64,000 nucleotides of DNA, from positions 46,187 through 110,186 of the forward strand of contig NZ_AUIN01000019.1 of NCBI RefSeq assembly GCF_000423725.1. The letters run 5' to 3'. Under the pieces are notes generated by a model, which was not told where the DNA came from, made no database searches, and saw only the letters and a program-made list of their open reading frames with translations. Of the stretch, positions 40,085 to 49,241 are shown piece after piece; position 1 is the first letter of the stretch; every line of letters starts with the position of its first letter. A program made the translations under genes and the position numbers. The stretch is from Streptococcus devriesei DSM 19639 (lineage in GTDB: Bacteria; Bacillota; Bacilli; Lactobacillales; Streptococcaceae).

Positions 40085-41002
40085 TTATAAGCTGTTCACA
40101 GCGAAAGTATCGCCATGTTCAATATCACCAAAGTTGTAGCCGCGGTCAAACCACTTTTGACGTTGCTGGGAGGTACCGTGAGTGAAGCTGTCAGGTACCG
40201 TTCTGCCGTAGGCTTCTTTTTGCAGTGTGTCATCTCCGACAGCATGGGCAGCTCTCATAGCTTCTTCAATATCGCCGGTATCAAGGAGCCCTTCTCCCTC
40301 AACATATTTAGCCCAGGCACCGGCATAATAATCAGCCTGCAGTTCCAAGCGGACATTTAGAGCATTGGCCTGAGTTTCTGACAGTCCCTGCCGTTTTTGA
40401 TTGTAATCGGCCATGGTGCCCAGCTCATTTTGAACATGGTGGCCGACTTCATGCGAAATAACATAGGCCATGGCAAAATCACCTGCAGCCTTATATTTGC
40501 TGGAGAGTTCCTGATAAAAGGAAATATCCAGATAAATCTTGCGGTCAGCCGAGCAGTAAAAGGGTCCCGAAGACGCCTGACCTTGTCCGCATCCGGTCCG
40601 AATGTGATCCGTATAAAAAACAAGAGTCGGTTTCTTATAGGTCAGCCCTTCTTTTTTAAAGGCTTCGGTCCAAAAGGCCTCTGTACTTGCCAGAACCTTA
40701 CTGACAAATTTCGTTTCTTCGCTGGAAACGTCTGTCCCTTTTTTTCTAGTGACCTGAGTTGACTGATAAGAATTGGAGCTGCCAGTATTATCGCCTGTCA
40801 AAATACTTCCTAAGCCCGAAGCTCCGCCAATAAAAAGCAGGATAATAATAATGACAAGCTTTGATTTCCAGCTGCCCCTGGAAAAGAGCAGCTGCAGGAG
40901 GAGATTGCCGCCTATAGAACTGTTGCCACCGCCATAAGCGCCGGACTCTTCTCCGCGGCGGTCTTCGATATTACTGCTTTCCTTTAACTTGTCTGTTTTC
41001 AT
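40085..41002 (-). CDS. Neutral zinc metallopeptidase (YpfJ family)
   Basis: A 305-residue membrane-anchored protein. A charged, Gly-rich N-terminus and one helix (about 48-66) are followed by the zinc-peptidase domain (PF04228 type) with HEVGHHVQNELG (the HExxH at 184-188). The conserved EAMRAAHAVGDD and FTHGTSQQRQKWFDRGY near the end are typical of the YpfJ family. Biological substrate unknown. It is transcribed alone on the minus strand. Confidence 0.87.
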   Translation of the reverse strand: MKTDKLKESSNIEDRRGEESGAYGGGNSSIGGNLLLQLLFSRGSWKSKLVIIIILLFIGGASGLGSILTGDNTGSSNSYQSTQVTRKKGTDVSSEETKFVSKVLASTEAFWTEAFKKEGLTYKKPTLVFYTDHIRTGCGQGQASSGPFYCSADRKIYLDISFYQELSSKYKAAGDFAMAYVISHEVGHHVQNELGTMADYNQKRQGLSETQANALNVRLELQADYYAGAWAKYVEGEGLLDTGDIEEAMRAAHAVGDDTLQKEAYGRTVPDSFTHGTSQQRQKWFDRGYNFGDIEHGDTFAVNSL

Positions 41003-41150
41003 TTTTTAACCTCATTATTTTAATACTTCTATTATAAATGATTTCCAGCAGAAAAAGCTATCCTTTTATGCCAATTTTTGAAGTATTTCCAAATGTATAA
41101 CTTTTTAAAGAGCAGCTTATTAAATAAATTTTATTTTTTAAGTGACTGCA

Positions 41151-41242
41151 TGGTATAATTTTACCCGCACACGCAGGAGGAGTCTGGCTGTAATGTATTC
41201 CTTAATCCAACAAAAAAGACAACTGGTTAAAGTCGTCTTTTT
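41151..41242 (+). ncRNA. Candidate short transcript antisense to the toxin gene end, with a 20-codon ORF
   Basis: An extended -10 TGGTATAAT (41151-41159) would start RNA near 41166. It is followed by AGGAGGAG, an ATG at 41193 opening a 20-residue frame (MYSLIQQKRQLVKVVFLHIK, stop 41253-41255), and a hairpin AAAAAGAC/GTCTTTTT (41213-41242) that could end the RNA inside that frame. If the hairpin terminates, the product is a ~77-nt RNA. It faces the convergent toxin gene, whose last bases it nearly reaches. Known mRNA or chance promoter are alternatives. Confidence 0.3.
41213..41242. terminator. Hairpin after the toxin gene
   Basis: AAAAAGAC (41213-41220) pairs with GTCTTTTT (41235-41242); A/T runs on both sides allow function in either direction. 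On the minus strand it follows the toxin stop within a few bases. Confidence 0.65.
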
Positions 41243-41247
41243 ACATA

Positions 41248-41517
41248 TTAAATAAATCTGCATGACTGCCTGTCAACCAGAGTTAAAGTTAGAGTATCAT
41301 CCTCTAATAGGTAAATTAATAACCAATCAGGTTTAATATGACATTCTCTAAAACCAACAAAGTTTCTTTTGAGTTCATGGTCGCGGTATTTTTCTTCTAG
41401 TATTTGCCCCAGACGAAGCTTTTCAATGATTTCATCTAAGAGTGAAACATCTAATCCTCGCTTTTTAATCCGTTTATAGCTTTTTTTGAAAGCCGAGGTA
41501 AACTTAACTTGGTACAT
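41248..41517 (-). CDS. YafQ-type (RelE superfamily) mRNA interferase toxin
   Basis: An 89-residue basic protein starting MYQVKFTSAFKKSYKRIKKRG. The YafQ features DHELKRNFVGFRECHIKPDWLL and VDRQSCRFI at the end are visible, including the His/Asp/His-type residues used by YafQ ribosome-dependent nucleases. Its ATG follows directly on the antitoxin TAA with no spacing, so the two are coupled. Intact; it should cleave mRNA on the ribosome when freed from its antitoxin. Confidence 0.88.
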   Translation of the reverse strand: MYQVKFTSAFKKSYKRIKKRGLDVSLLDEIIEKLRLGQILEEKYRDHELKRNFVGFRECHIKPDWLLIYLLEDDTLTLTLVDRQSCRFI

Positions 41518-41790
41518 TTAAGCTTCCAATGCTTTCTTTAAATCTGCCAAATTGTCATAAGAAGCAACAGCTTCATTACGAGAAATTCGTTTGGCTTCTG
41601 CCATAGCTTCTAAAGTTTTTTGGCTATAGTTTGGAACTTCTACCGCAAAAGGAAGGCCGCCACGCAATAGACATTGACGAAGAAAAATATTGACTGCACT
41701 AGACATATCCATTCCCAAATCATTAAATAATGAAGTTGCTTGGGCTTTTACAGTTTCATCAATTCTAATTTGAGTTGGTACAGTTGCCAT
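41518..41790 (-). CDS. DinJ/RelB-type antitoxin
   Basis: A 90-residue protein with an N-terminal ribbon-helix-helix (VPTQIRIDETVKAQATSLF, then DMSSAVNIFLRQC), the DinJ pattern, and a C-terminal toxin-binding tail. Start chosen at 41790 because AGGAG lies seven bases ahead; the frame is open 7 codons further. It has a good promoter of its own. RHH antitoxins repress their own promoter; a half-palindromic TGTAAAC/GTTTACA-like text in the spacer is a possible operator. Confidence 0.88.
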   Translation of the reverse strand: MATVPTQIRIDETVKAQATSLFNDLGMDMSSAVNIFLRQCLLRGGLPFAVEVPNYSQKTLEAMAEAKRISRNEAVASYDNLADLKKALEA

Positions 41791-41813
41791 AAATATCACT
41801 CCTCTCATCATCT

Positions 41814-41842
41814 ATTTTACTACAAACAGTTTACATCGTCAA
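41814..41842 (-). promoter_or_regulatory. Promoter of the toxin-antitoxin pair
   Basis: On the minus strand, TTGACG (41837-41842), 17-base spacer, TAAAAT (41814-41819), about 23 bases before the antitoxin ATG. Confidence 0.75.
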
Positions 41843-42140
41843 TTATTTGTAACATTTTTCCAATATTGAAGATAAAAAGGAAGTCATATAGATTAAACGA
41901 GGCACTTATTTATATTCCGGATTATTTCTGAATGTATCAATCGAATTGCTCCCAAAAAAATGCCATCTGAAGTCTCATAGTCTTTTTGGTGTAAGCAAAA
42001 AAGTATTTTTAGATACTAATTACAGTAAAGCAAAACAGTGACAAGAAAAGTAAAATATTAGATAATAGATTTAAGCATTAATCTTCATAAAAGAATTAAA
42101 TTAACACTTATCTTGTGAAGAAGTTTATAGAGGATTATTT
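41843..42140. other. AT-rich gap between the toxin-antitoxin promoter and rexB
   Basis: About 300 bp, clearly AT-richer than its surroundings. It contains no convincing gene, repeat or terminator. A CTTCAT..GTGAAG pairing lies near 42084-42119, and the rexB ribosome site is GAGGAT. The rexB promoter could not be assigned with confidence. The composition suggests that the toxin-antitoxin pair and this gap came in together. Confidence 0.5.
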
Positions 42141-45100
42141 ATGAAACTTTTATACACCGACATTCAATACGATATGACAGAGATTTTGGCGGCTGAGGCC
42201 AGACAGGCTGCTAAAGAGGGCAAGCGTGTTTTTTACATTGCTCCCAGCTCTTTGTCTTTTGAAAAAGAGCGGGCGGTTTTGGAAGCCCTGCCTGAGGAGG
42301 CTTCTTTTGCCATTACCGTTACGCGTTTTGCGCAGATGGCCCGCTATTTTGTTTTAAATGAACCTCATCAAAGAGAGGTCATTGATGACAATGGTTTGGC
42401 TATGATTTTTTATCGGGCATTGGCCAGCTTTTCTGAACAGGATCTGCGCGTGTTTGGCCGTTTGAAACAGGACACGAACTTTATCAGTCAATTGGTGGAT
42501 TTGTATAAGGAGCTCAAGGCTTCAAATATGACCGTTTTGGAATTGACAGAGCTTAATTCTCCGGAAAAGCAAGAAGACCTGATTAAGATTTTTAACAAGG
42601 CTGAAGCTATTTTAATGGCCGGCAATTTTGACACTCAGAGTAAAACGGCATTTTTTGCCCAGCAGCTTAAATCGGGCCATTTGGACAGTGAGCTTGAAAA
42701 TTTGCTGATTATTGTAGATGGTTTTACCCGTTTTTCTGCCGAAGAAGAAAACCTGATTACCCTCCTTCATGAAAAGGGTGTGGCTGTTACCATCGGGACT
42801 TACATCAGCCAAAAGGCCTACCGTGCAGCATTTTCAAACGGCAATGTCTATCAGGCCAGTCTGGATTTTATGCGGGGTCTGGCTGCTAAATTCCAAACAA
42901 AGCCGGAATATGTCCGCTCAAAGCAAAAGGGACTGCAGGCCTTTGCCAACCTCTCCAGTATTTTTGAGAGCCGTCATGATTTTTCCGCCGATGGACGAAC
43001 CCTGACAAAAGAGGATAAAGAGCACCTTGCTATTTGGGACGTTATTAATCAAAAAGAAGAGGTTGAGCATGTCGCCAGAGCCATACGCCGGAAACTTTAT
43101 CAAGGCTACCGCTACAAGGATATTTTAGTTTTGCTGGGCGATACAGACGCTTACCGCCTGCAGGTGGGTAAAATTTTTGATAAGTATGAGATTCCTTATT
43201 ATTTCGGCCGGGCTGAATCCATGAGTTCTCACCCTTTGGTGCATTTTGTCGATAGTCTGGAACGGGTAAAGCGCTATAATTTTCGTGCCGAAGATGTCAT
43301 GAATCTGCTTAAGTCAGGCTTATACGGCCGATTACGGCAGGAAGAACTGGATAAATTAGAATACTATATCATGTATGCGGACATCAAGGGACAAAGCAAG
43401 TTTTTTAAGGATTTTACTCTGGATAAGCAGGGACAGTTTGATCTGAAACAGATAAACCGGTGGCGAACTGAGCTCATGGCTCCCTTGCAGCAGCTGGTTA
43501 AAGCGCAAAAGCAGCTGGGAAAAAGTCTTTTGAAAAAATTGACCGGCTTTTTAGAAGCAATTCACCTGCCGGAAAATTTTGCTCTGCTGACAGCAGAAAG
43601 CGGGGAAATCGAAGAGGAACAGCACCAGCAAGTCTGGAAGACATTTACAGCTATTTTAGAGCAGTTTCAGAGTATTTTCGGTCAGGAAAAGCTGACGCTG
43701 GATGAGTTTTTGTCCTTGCTTCGTGCCAGCATGCTGGCTGCTGATTACCGTATGATTCCTGCCACAGTTGATGTTGTAACGGTTAAATCTTATGATTTGG
43801 TAGAGCCGCACACCAATAAAATTGTTTTTGCCATGGGCATGACACAATCCAACTTTCCTAAAATTGTTCAAAACAAAAGCCTGATTTCGGATGAGGAGCG
43901 TTCACGAATCAATGAAGTAACACCGGATAATCGCCGCTTTGATATTGTCAGCAGCGAAAATCTCAAAAAAAATCATTTTGCAGCCCTGTCGCTCTTTAAT
44001 GCTGCGACTGAGGAATTAACTCTCAGCCTGCCGCAAATTTTAAATGAAGCAGAAGACACTACCTCATCTTATTTACTGGAATTAGCAGAAATTGGCGTGC
44101 CGGTAGTGGAAAAGGGCCGGAGCCGCCAATTGGCTGACCCGGAAGACATTGGCAACTATAAAGCGCTCCTGTCGCGCGTGATTGAACTGGAACGTGCTGC
44201 CATTGATCAGGAAATGTCCAAGGAAGAGCAGACCTTCTGGTCGGTAGCTGTGCGCTATCTGCGCAAAAAACTTAATGAGCAGGGGATTGTGATCCCTGAG
44301 ATTAATGACAGCATGCAGACCAAGCCGCTGACTCCTTCGGTGATAAAAGCGCGCTTTCCGGCAGATGAGCCCTTAAATCTGTCATCATCCGCCCTAACTG
44401 CCTTTTACAACAATCAGTATCTTTATTTCCTGCAGTACGTGCTTGGCTTGCAGGAACTGGAGACCATTCACCCCGATGACAGAAATCACGGAAGCTACCT
44501 GCACCGGATTTTTGAATTGGTGATGCAGGATACGGCAGCTTCTGATTTTGATGGCCGCTTAAATCAGGCAATAGCCAAGGCCAATCAGGAAAACAGCTTT
44601 AAAATGCTTTATGAAGAAGATGAGGAAAGCCGCTATTCCTTAGATGTTTTAGAAGACATTGCCAGAAGCACAGCCAGCATTTTGCGTGATGATGCCCACA
44701 TTCAGGTGGAAAGCGAAGAAGAAGCTTTTGAACTAATGCTGGGAAATGCAGTGAAAATCCGCGGTTTTATTGACCGCATTGACCGTCTGTCCGACGGCAG
44801 TCTGGGGATTGTTGACTACAAATCTAGCCGAAATACCTTTGATATCCAGAAATTTTACAATGGCCTCAGTCCGCAGCTGCTGACCTATATGGAGGCAGTC
44901 AAAAATAAAGAAGCTGTGCCTAGCGGCCAGAAGATTTTTGGCGCCATGTATCTGCACATGCAAGAGCCAAAATTAGATTTAAGCAAGGTCAAATCCCTAG
45001 ATAAGATTCCTGAGGCAGTCCATAAGGAGTTGACTTACAGAGGGCTTTTCTTGGATGAAGAAAAGGAGCATTTAACCAGCGGCAAGTATCAGTTAAATGA

Positions 45101-45380
45101 CTCAGTCTACAGTCAGGAAGAAATCGATTTGTTGCTTGCCTATAATCGAGAGCTTTATCAAAAAGCCGCCCAGCAAATTCGAAGCGGCTATTTCCTGATT
45201 AATCCTTATACTGAGGACGGCAAATCGGTGCAGGGAGAGCAGCTTAAAGCAATTACAGGTTTTGAAGCTGACCGCCACATGCCTTATGCGCGCAAGCTCT
45301 ATCAGCTGCCGCGCAAAGAAAAACGCCAGAGCTTCCTGCAGCTGATGCAGGGAAAAGAGGAGGAAAACAATGACCTTTAA
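42141..45380 (+). CDS. rexB: ATP-dependent nuclease subunit B (AddB type)
   Basis: Partner of RexA in the AddAB-like double-strand-break nuclease/helicase (1079 residues). It starts MKLLYTDIQYDMTEIL. The middle has inactive-helicase-like segments (VDVVTVKSYDLVEPHTNKIVF), and the C-terminal nuclease domain has GFIDRIDRL and IVDYKSS, with the metal Asp and Lys of the PD-(D/E)XK fold. The last 11 bases overlap rexA. Function: prepares 3' ends for RecA after DNA breaks; also needed for survival of DNA damage and competence stress. Confidence 0.94.
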   Translation: MKLLYTDIQYDMTEILAAEARQAAKEGKRVFYIAPSSLSFEKERAVLEALPEEASFAITVTRFAQMARYFVLNEPHQREVIDDNGLAMIFYRALASFSEQDLRVFGRLKQDTNFISQLVDLYKELKASNMTVLELTELNSPEKQEDLIKIFNKAEAILMAGNFDTQSKTAFFAQQLKSGHLDSELENLLIIVDGFTRFSAEEENLITLLHEKGVAVTIGTYISQKAYRAAFSNGNVYQASLDFMRGLAAKFQTKPEYVRSKQKGLQAFANLSSIFESRHDFSADGRTLTKEDKEHLAIWDVINQKEEVEHVARAIRRKLYQGYRYKDILVLLGDTDAYRLQVGKIFDKYEIPYYFGRAESMSSHPLVHFVDSLERVKRYNFRAEDVMNLLKSGLYGRLRQEELDKLEYYIMYADIKGQSKFFKDFTLDKQGQFDLKQINRWRTELMAPLQQLVKAQKQLGKSLLKKLTGFLEAIHLPENFALLTAESGEIEEEQHQQVWKTFTAILEQFQSIFGQEKLTLDEFLSLLRASMLAADYRMIPATVDVVTVKSYDLVEPHTNKIVFAMGMTQSNFPKIVQNKSLISDEERSRINEVTPDNRRFDIVSSENLKKNHFAALSLFNAATEELTLSLPQILNEAEDTTSSYLLELAEIGVPVVEKGRSRQLADPEDIGNYKALLSRVIELERAAIDQEMSKEEQTFWSVAVRYLRKKLNEQGIVIPEINDSMQTKPLTPSVIKARFPADEPLNLSSSALTAFYNNQYLYFLQYVLGLQELETIHPDDRNHGSYLHRIFELVMQDTAASDFDGRLNQAIAKANQENSFKMLYEEDEESRYSLDVLEDIARSTASILRDDAHIQVESEEEAFELMLGNAVKIRGFIDRIDRLSDGSLGIVDYKSSRNTFDIQKFYNGLSPQLLTYMEAVKNKEAVPSGQKIFGAMYLHMQEPKLDLSKVKSLDKIPEAVHKELTYRGLFLDEEKEHLTSGKYQLNDSVYSQEEIDLLLAYNRELYQKAAQQIRSGYFLINPYTEDGKSVQGEQLKAITGFEADRHMPYARKLYQLPRKEKRQSFLQLMQGKEEENNDL

Positions 45381-48300
45381 AAACTTTTTAAATGCTCAAG
45401 AGATCGCCTCCCTGCAGCTTGAAGAGGCCGGATCTGACAAGCAGCAAAAACGCACTCCTGAACAAATTGAAGCGATCTACAGTTACGGCAATAATATTTT
45501 GGTCTCTGCCTCGGCAGGTTCTGGGAAGACTTTTGTCATGATTGAGCGTATTATGGATAAGCTCTTGCGCGGCGTCAAAATTGATCAGCTCTTCATCTCA
45601 ACCTTCACTGTCAAGGCGGCAGGAGAGCTAAAAGAGCGCTTGGAAAAAAAGCTGATTGAACAGCTGCAAACAAAAGACGAACCCGAACTCAAACAGTTCT
45701 TGGCTGAACAGCTGGCCGGTGTTCAGACGGCTGATATTGGCACGATGGACGCCTTCACGCAAAAATTGGTCAACCAATACGGCTATACGCTGGGGATTTC
45801 GCCCAGCTTTCGGATTATGCAGGATAAGAGTGAGCAGGACATTCTAAAAAATGATGTTTTTGCAGATCTTTTTGCGGATTATATGCGCTCTGAGAACAGG
45901 CCGGTGTTTATCAAGCTGGTCAAGAATTTTGCCGGCAGCCGTAAGGATTCAGATCCTTTTAAGCAATTGGTTTATAAGATTTATGATTTCAGCCAGGCGA
46001 CAGACAATCCTAAAAGCTGGCTGACAGGCAGTTTTTTAAAGGGGGCTGAGACCTACACAGATTTTTCAGCCATTCCAGACCAGGAAGTTGCAGCATTTTT
46101 GGCAAGCATGGAGGATACGGCCAAGGCTTTGCGTGATGTAACCGATTTGGAAGACTATAAGCAGCTCACTGGCAAGGGTGCTCCGACAGCCAACTATAAA
46201 AAGCACCTCAATATGATTGACAAGCTGCAAGACTGGGCTTGGCATTTTGAAACGCTCTACGGCCGTGATGGTCTTGGAAAGCTGGCCAATGACCTTGCCC
46301 AACTCCTTCCGTCCGGAGACAGTGTCACGGTTGCTAAGGTCAAATACCCTGTTTTCAAACCCCTGCAGAGCCGCTTGGCTGACTTGAAGCATTTAGAGAC
46401 GATCTTTGCCTACCAAGCTGAAAGCCTGCCCTTGCTTAGGATTTTGCAACAGTTTGTCATCGATTTTTCCGACCAATACCTGCAGGCAAAAATGCAGGAG
46501 AATGCTTTTGAGTTCTCGGATATTGCGCATTTTGCTATTGATATTTTAGAAAAAAATCCCTCCATCAGACAGCTCTATCAAGACAGATACCATGAAGTCA
46601 TGGTCGATGAGTATCAGGATAACAACCATACACAGGAACGCATGCTGGAGCTTTTGTCTAATGGGCACAATCGCTTTATGGTAGGAGATATCAAGCAGTC
46701 GATTTACCGCTTCCGTCAGGCAGACCCGCAGATTTTTAATGCGAAATTTAAGGATTTTCAAGAACATCCTGAACATGGCAAGCTGATTTTGCTTAAGGAA
46801 AATTTCCGCAGCCAGTCAGAAGTTTTAGCAACAGCAAACAGTGTTTTTCGTCATCTGATGGATGAAACTGTCGGCGAGATTGTCTATGATGACAGCCACG
46901 AGCTGCTGGCAGGAAGCGACCGTCAAAAAGAAGTGCATCCCGAAAATGAAACTCAGGTATTACTGTATGATACAGATGAAAATGATGACTCTCTGCCTGA
47001 TGATGACAGCGGGCAAATCAGCCCTGCTGAGGTTAAATTAGTGGCCAAAGAAATTATTCGTCTCCATAATGAAGAAAAGGTTCCTTTTGAAGAGATTACC
47101 CTGCTAGTAGCTTCAAGAACCCGCAATGACGGCATAATACAGACCTTTGAGCAATATGGGATTCCTTTGGTAACAGACGGCGGTGAGCAAAATTATCTCA
47201 AGTCAGTTGAGGTTATGGTTATGCTGGATACCTTACGTTCTATCGACAATCCGCTCAATGACTACGCTTTGACGGCGCTTTTGCGCTCGCCCATGTTTGC
47301 CTTTGATGAAGATGAGCTGACGCGCTTAGCGCTGCAAAAGACCATAAACAGCCATAAGGAAAATCTCTATGAAAAACTGCAGAACGCTAAGAATAAGCGA
47401 GGACAGCATCCAGAGCTCATCACACGAGATTTAGCTGCCAAGCTGCAGGATTTCTTAGATGTCTTTAACAGCTGGCGCCGCTTTGCCAAACTGCATTCGC
47501 TCTATGATTTGATTTGGAAAATTTATAATGAAAGGTTTTACTACGATTATGTAGGGCGTCTGCCGAGAGCAGAGCAGCGGCAGGCCAATCTCTATGCGCT
47601 GGCTCTGCGTGCCAATAATTTCGAGCGGACCGGATTTAAGGGACTGTCACGTTTCATTGGGATGATTGACCGTATTTTAGACAGTCAGAATGATTTAGCT
47701 GATGTTGAGGTTGCTCTCCCTAAAAACGCTGTTACGCTCATGACTATCCATAAGAGTAAGGGCTTAGAGTTCAAATATGTCTTTATTCTTAATATTGACA
47801 AGAAATTCAGCATTCAGGATATGACCTCACCGCTCATTTTATCGCGTCAAAATGGTGTAGGAATCAAGTATCTGGCTGATATGAAAGAGGAGCTGCAGGA
47901 AAAACTGCTGCCGGCTGTCAAGGTTAATATGGCAACTCTGCCCTATCAGCTCAACAAACGTGAATTGCGCTTAGCGACCTTATCAGAACAGATGCGGCTG
48001 CTTTATGTCGCTATGACACGAGCTGAAAAAAGACTGTATCTGGTCGGAAAGGGAAGCGCGGAAAAGCTGGCGGACAAGTACAGCGGAAAATCTGAAAACA
48101 ATCATCTGCCGGCCGCGGAGCGCGAAAGTTATCTAACCTTTCAAGACTGGCTTTTGGCCATTCAGCAAGCCTACAGCAGTGAAAATCTGCATTTTAAAAC
48201 TATTTTTGTGACCGATGACGACCTGACCGAAGAAAAAATAGGAAAGGTCAGACGAGAGCATCTCTATAATCCTGATGATCTCAAGGATAACCGTCAGTCA

Positions 48301-49002
48301 GAAGATATTGCGCGTGCTTTGGATATGCTGGAGGCTGTTGAGAAGCTTAACCAAGATTATCAGCCAGCCATCACTTTGCCGACTGTCCGCACACCCAGTC
48401 AGGTCAAGAAATTCTATGAACCTGTCATGGATACTGAGGGCGTTGAGATTATGGAAAAGGCTTTTGCGGCTAAGCTGAAATTTAAACTTCCTGATTTTTC
48501 TGGGAAAAAGGCTCCTGAACCTTCAGCTGTTGGCTCCAGTCTGCACGAATTGATGCAGCGCCTGCACCTGAGTGAAGTAGTCAGCATGGCTGACATTTTG
48601 CAGGCCTTAGAAGAACTGCCGGCCGAAGCTGAAGTAAAAAAAGCTATCCAGACGGACAAAATCCTAGCTTTCTTTCAGACGACAGATTTAGGAAAGCTGA
48701 TTCAGAAAAATGTTGATAAAGTTCGCCGTGAAGCACCTTTTGCCATGCTGAAAAAAGATCCGGAAAGCGGAGAAAACTTCGTTGTCCGCGGTATTATTGA
48801 CGGCTATATTCTTTTGGACGATCGCATCATTCTCTTTGACTATAAAACCGATAAATTTACCAACAGTCAGGAGATTAAGCAGCGCTACCAAGGTCAGATG
48901 GCACTGTATGCTCAGGCCTTGAGCAAATCCTATGCTATTTCGGCCGTTGAAAAATATTTGATCCTGCTGGGCGGCGAGCAGCTGGAAGTTGTACCAGTGT
49001 AG
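45370..49002 (+). CDS. rexA: ATP-dependent helicase/nuclease subunit A (AddA type)
   Basis: UvrD/AddA-type helicase with a nuclease tail (1210 residues). Walker A SASAGSGKT (46-54), helicase motif II with VDEYQDNNHTQ, motif VI with RLLYVAMTRAEKRLYLVG, and the C-terminal PD-(D/E)XK nuclease with GIIDGYILLDDRIILFDYKTDK split around the catalytic Asp and Lys. It overlaps rexB and is followed by a strong terminator. Intact. Confidence 0.95.
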   Translation: MTFKNFLNAQEIASLQLEEAGSDKQQKRTPEQIEAIYSYGNNILVSASAGSGKTFVMIERIMDKLLRGVKIDQLFISTFTVKAAGELKERLEKKLIEQLQTKDEPELKQFLAEQLAGVQTADIGTMDAFTQKLVNQYGYTLGISPSFRIMQDKSEQDILKNDVFADLFADYMRSENRPVFIKLVKNFAGSRKDSDPFKQLVYKIYDFSQATDNPKSWLTGSFLKGAETYTDFSAIPDQEVAAFLASMEDTAKALRDVTDLEDYKQLTGKGAPTANYKKHLNMIDKLQDWAWHFETLYGRDGLGKLANDLAQLLPSGDSVTVAKVKYPVFKPLQSRLADLKHLETIFAYQAESLPLLRILQQFVIDFSDQYLQAKMQENAFEFSDIAHFAIDILEKNPSIRQLYQDRYHEVMVDEYQDNNHTQERMLELLSNGHNRFMVGDIKQSIYRFRQADPQIFNAKFKDFQEHPEHGKLILLKENFRSQSEVLATANSVFRHLMDETVGEIVYDDSHELLAGSDRQKEVHPENETQVLLYDTDENDDSLPDDDSGQISPAEVKLVAKEIIRLHNEEKVPFEEITLLVASRTRNDGIIQTFEQYGIPLVTDGGEQNYLKSVEVMVMLDTLRSIDNPLNDYALTALLRSPMFAFDEDELTRLALQKTINSHKENLYEKLQNAKNKRGQHPELITRDLAAKLQDFLDVFNSWRRFAKLHSLYDLIWKIYNERFYYDYVGRLPRAEQRQANLYALALRANNFERTGFKGLSRFIGMIDRILDSQNDLADVEVALPKNAVTLMTIHKSKGLEFKYVFILNIDKKFSIQDMTSPLILSRQNGVGIKYLADMKEELQEKLLPAVKVNMATLPYQLNKRELRLATLSEQMRLLYVAMTRAEKRLYLVGKGSAEKLADKYSGKSENNHLPAAERESYLTFQDWLLAIQQAYSSENLHFKTIFVTDDDLTEEKIGKVRREHLYNPDDLKDNRQSEDIARALDMLEAVEKLNQDYQPAITLPTVRTPSQVKKFYEPVMDTEGVEIMEKAFAAKLKFKLPDFSGKKAPEPSAVGSSLHELMQRLHLSEVVSMADILQALEELPAEAEVKKAIQTDKILAFFQTTDLGKLIQKNVDKVRREAPFAMLKKDPESGENFVVRGIIDGYILLDDRIILFDYKTDKFTNSQEIKQRYQGQMALYAQALSKSYAISAVEKYLILLGGEQLEVVPV

Positions 49003-49064
49003 ATACGTTGAATATCATGAATACAGGCGGGAAAAATAGTGCCTGCAGTCAAAATTTTTCACAA

Positions 49065-49112
49065 AAAGGAGCAGATTTTTATGGCTTTTGCCACTAATAG
49101 ATCTGCTCCTTT
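49065..49112 (+). terminator. Terminator after rexA
   Basis: AAAGGAGCAGAT (49065-49076) pairs perfectly with ATCTGCTCCTTT (49101-49112), followed by GCTTTT. Confidence 0.85.
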
Positions 49113-49163
49113 GCTTTTAAATCAAAGAATTTTAAGATGATAAGAAATTTTATCAAAAAACTA

Positions 49164-49193
49164 TGTGAAAACGTTATCAAAGTATGGTAGAAT
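49164..49193 (+). promoter_or_regulatory. Promoter overlapped by a CcpA (cre) site, esterase operon
   Basis: A cre site TGTGAAAACGTTATCAAA at 49164-49181 matches the WWTGNAARCGNWWWCAWW consensus with one mismatch. TAGAAT at 49188-49193 with TGG before it is an extended -10. The cre lies over the -35/spacer zone, so glucose-dependent repression through CcpA is expected. Confidence 0.7.
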
Positions 49194-49241
49194 AGAAGCA
49201 GTATTACATGATGAGCAGTCGTGAAAGAAAGGGGTTATATA

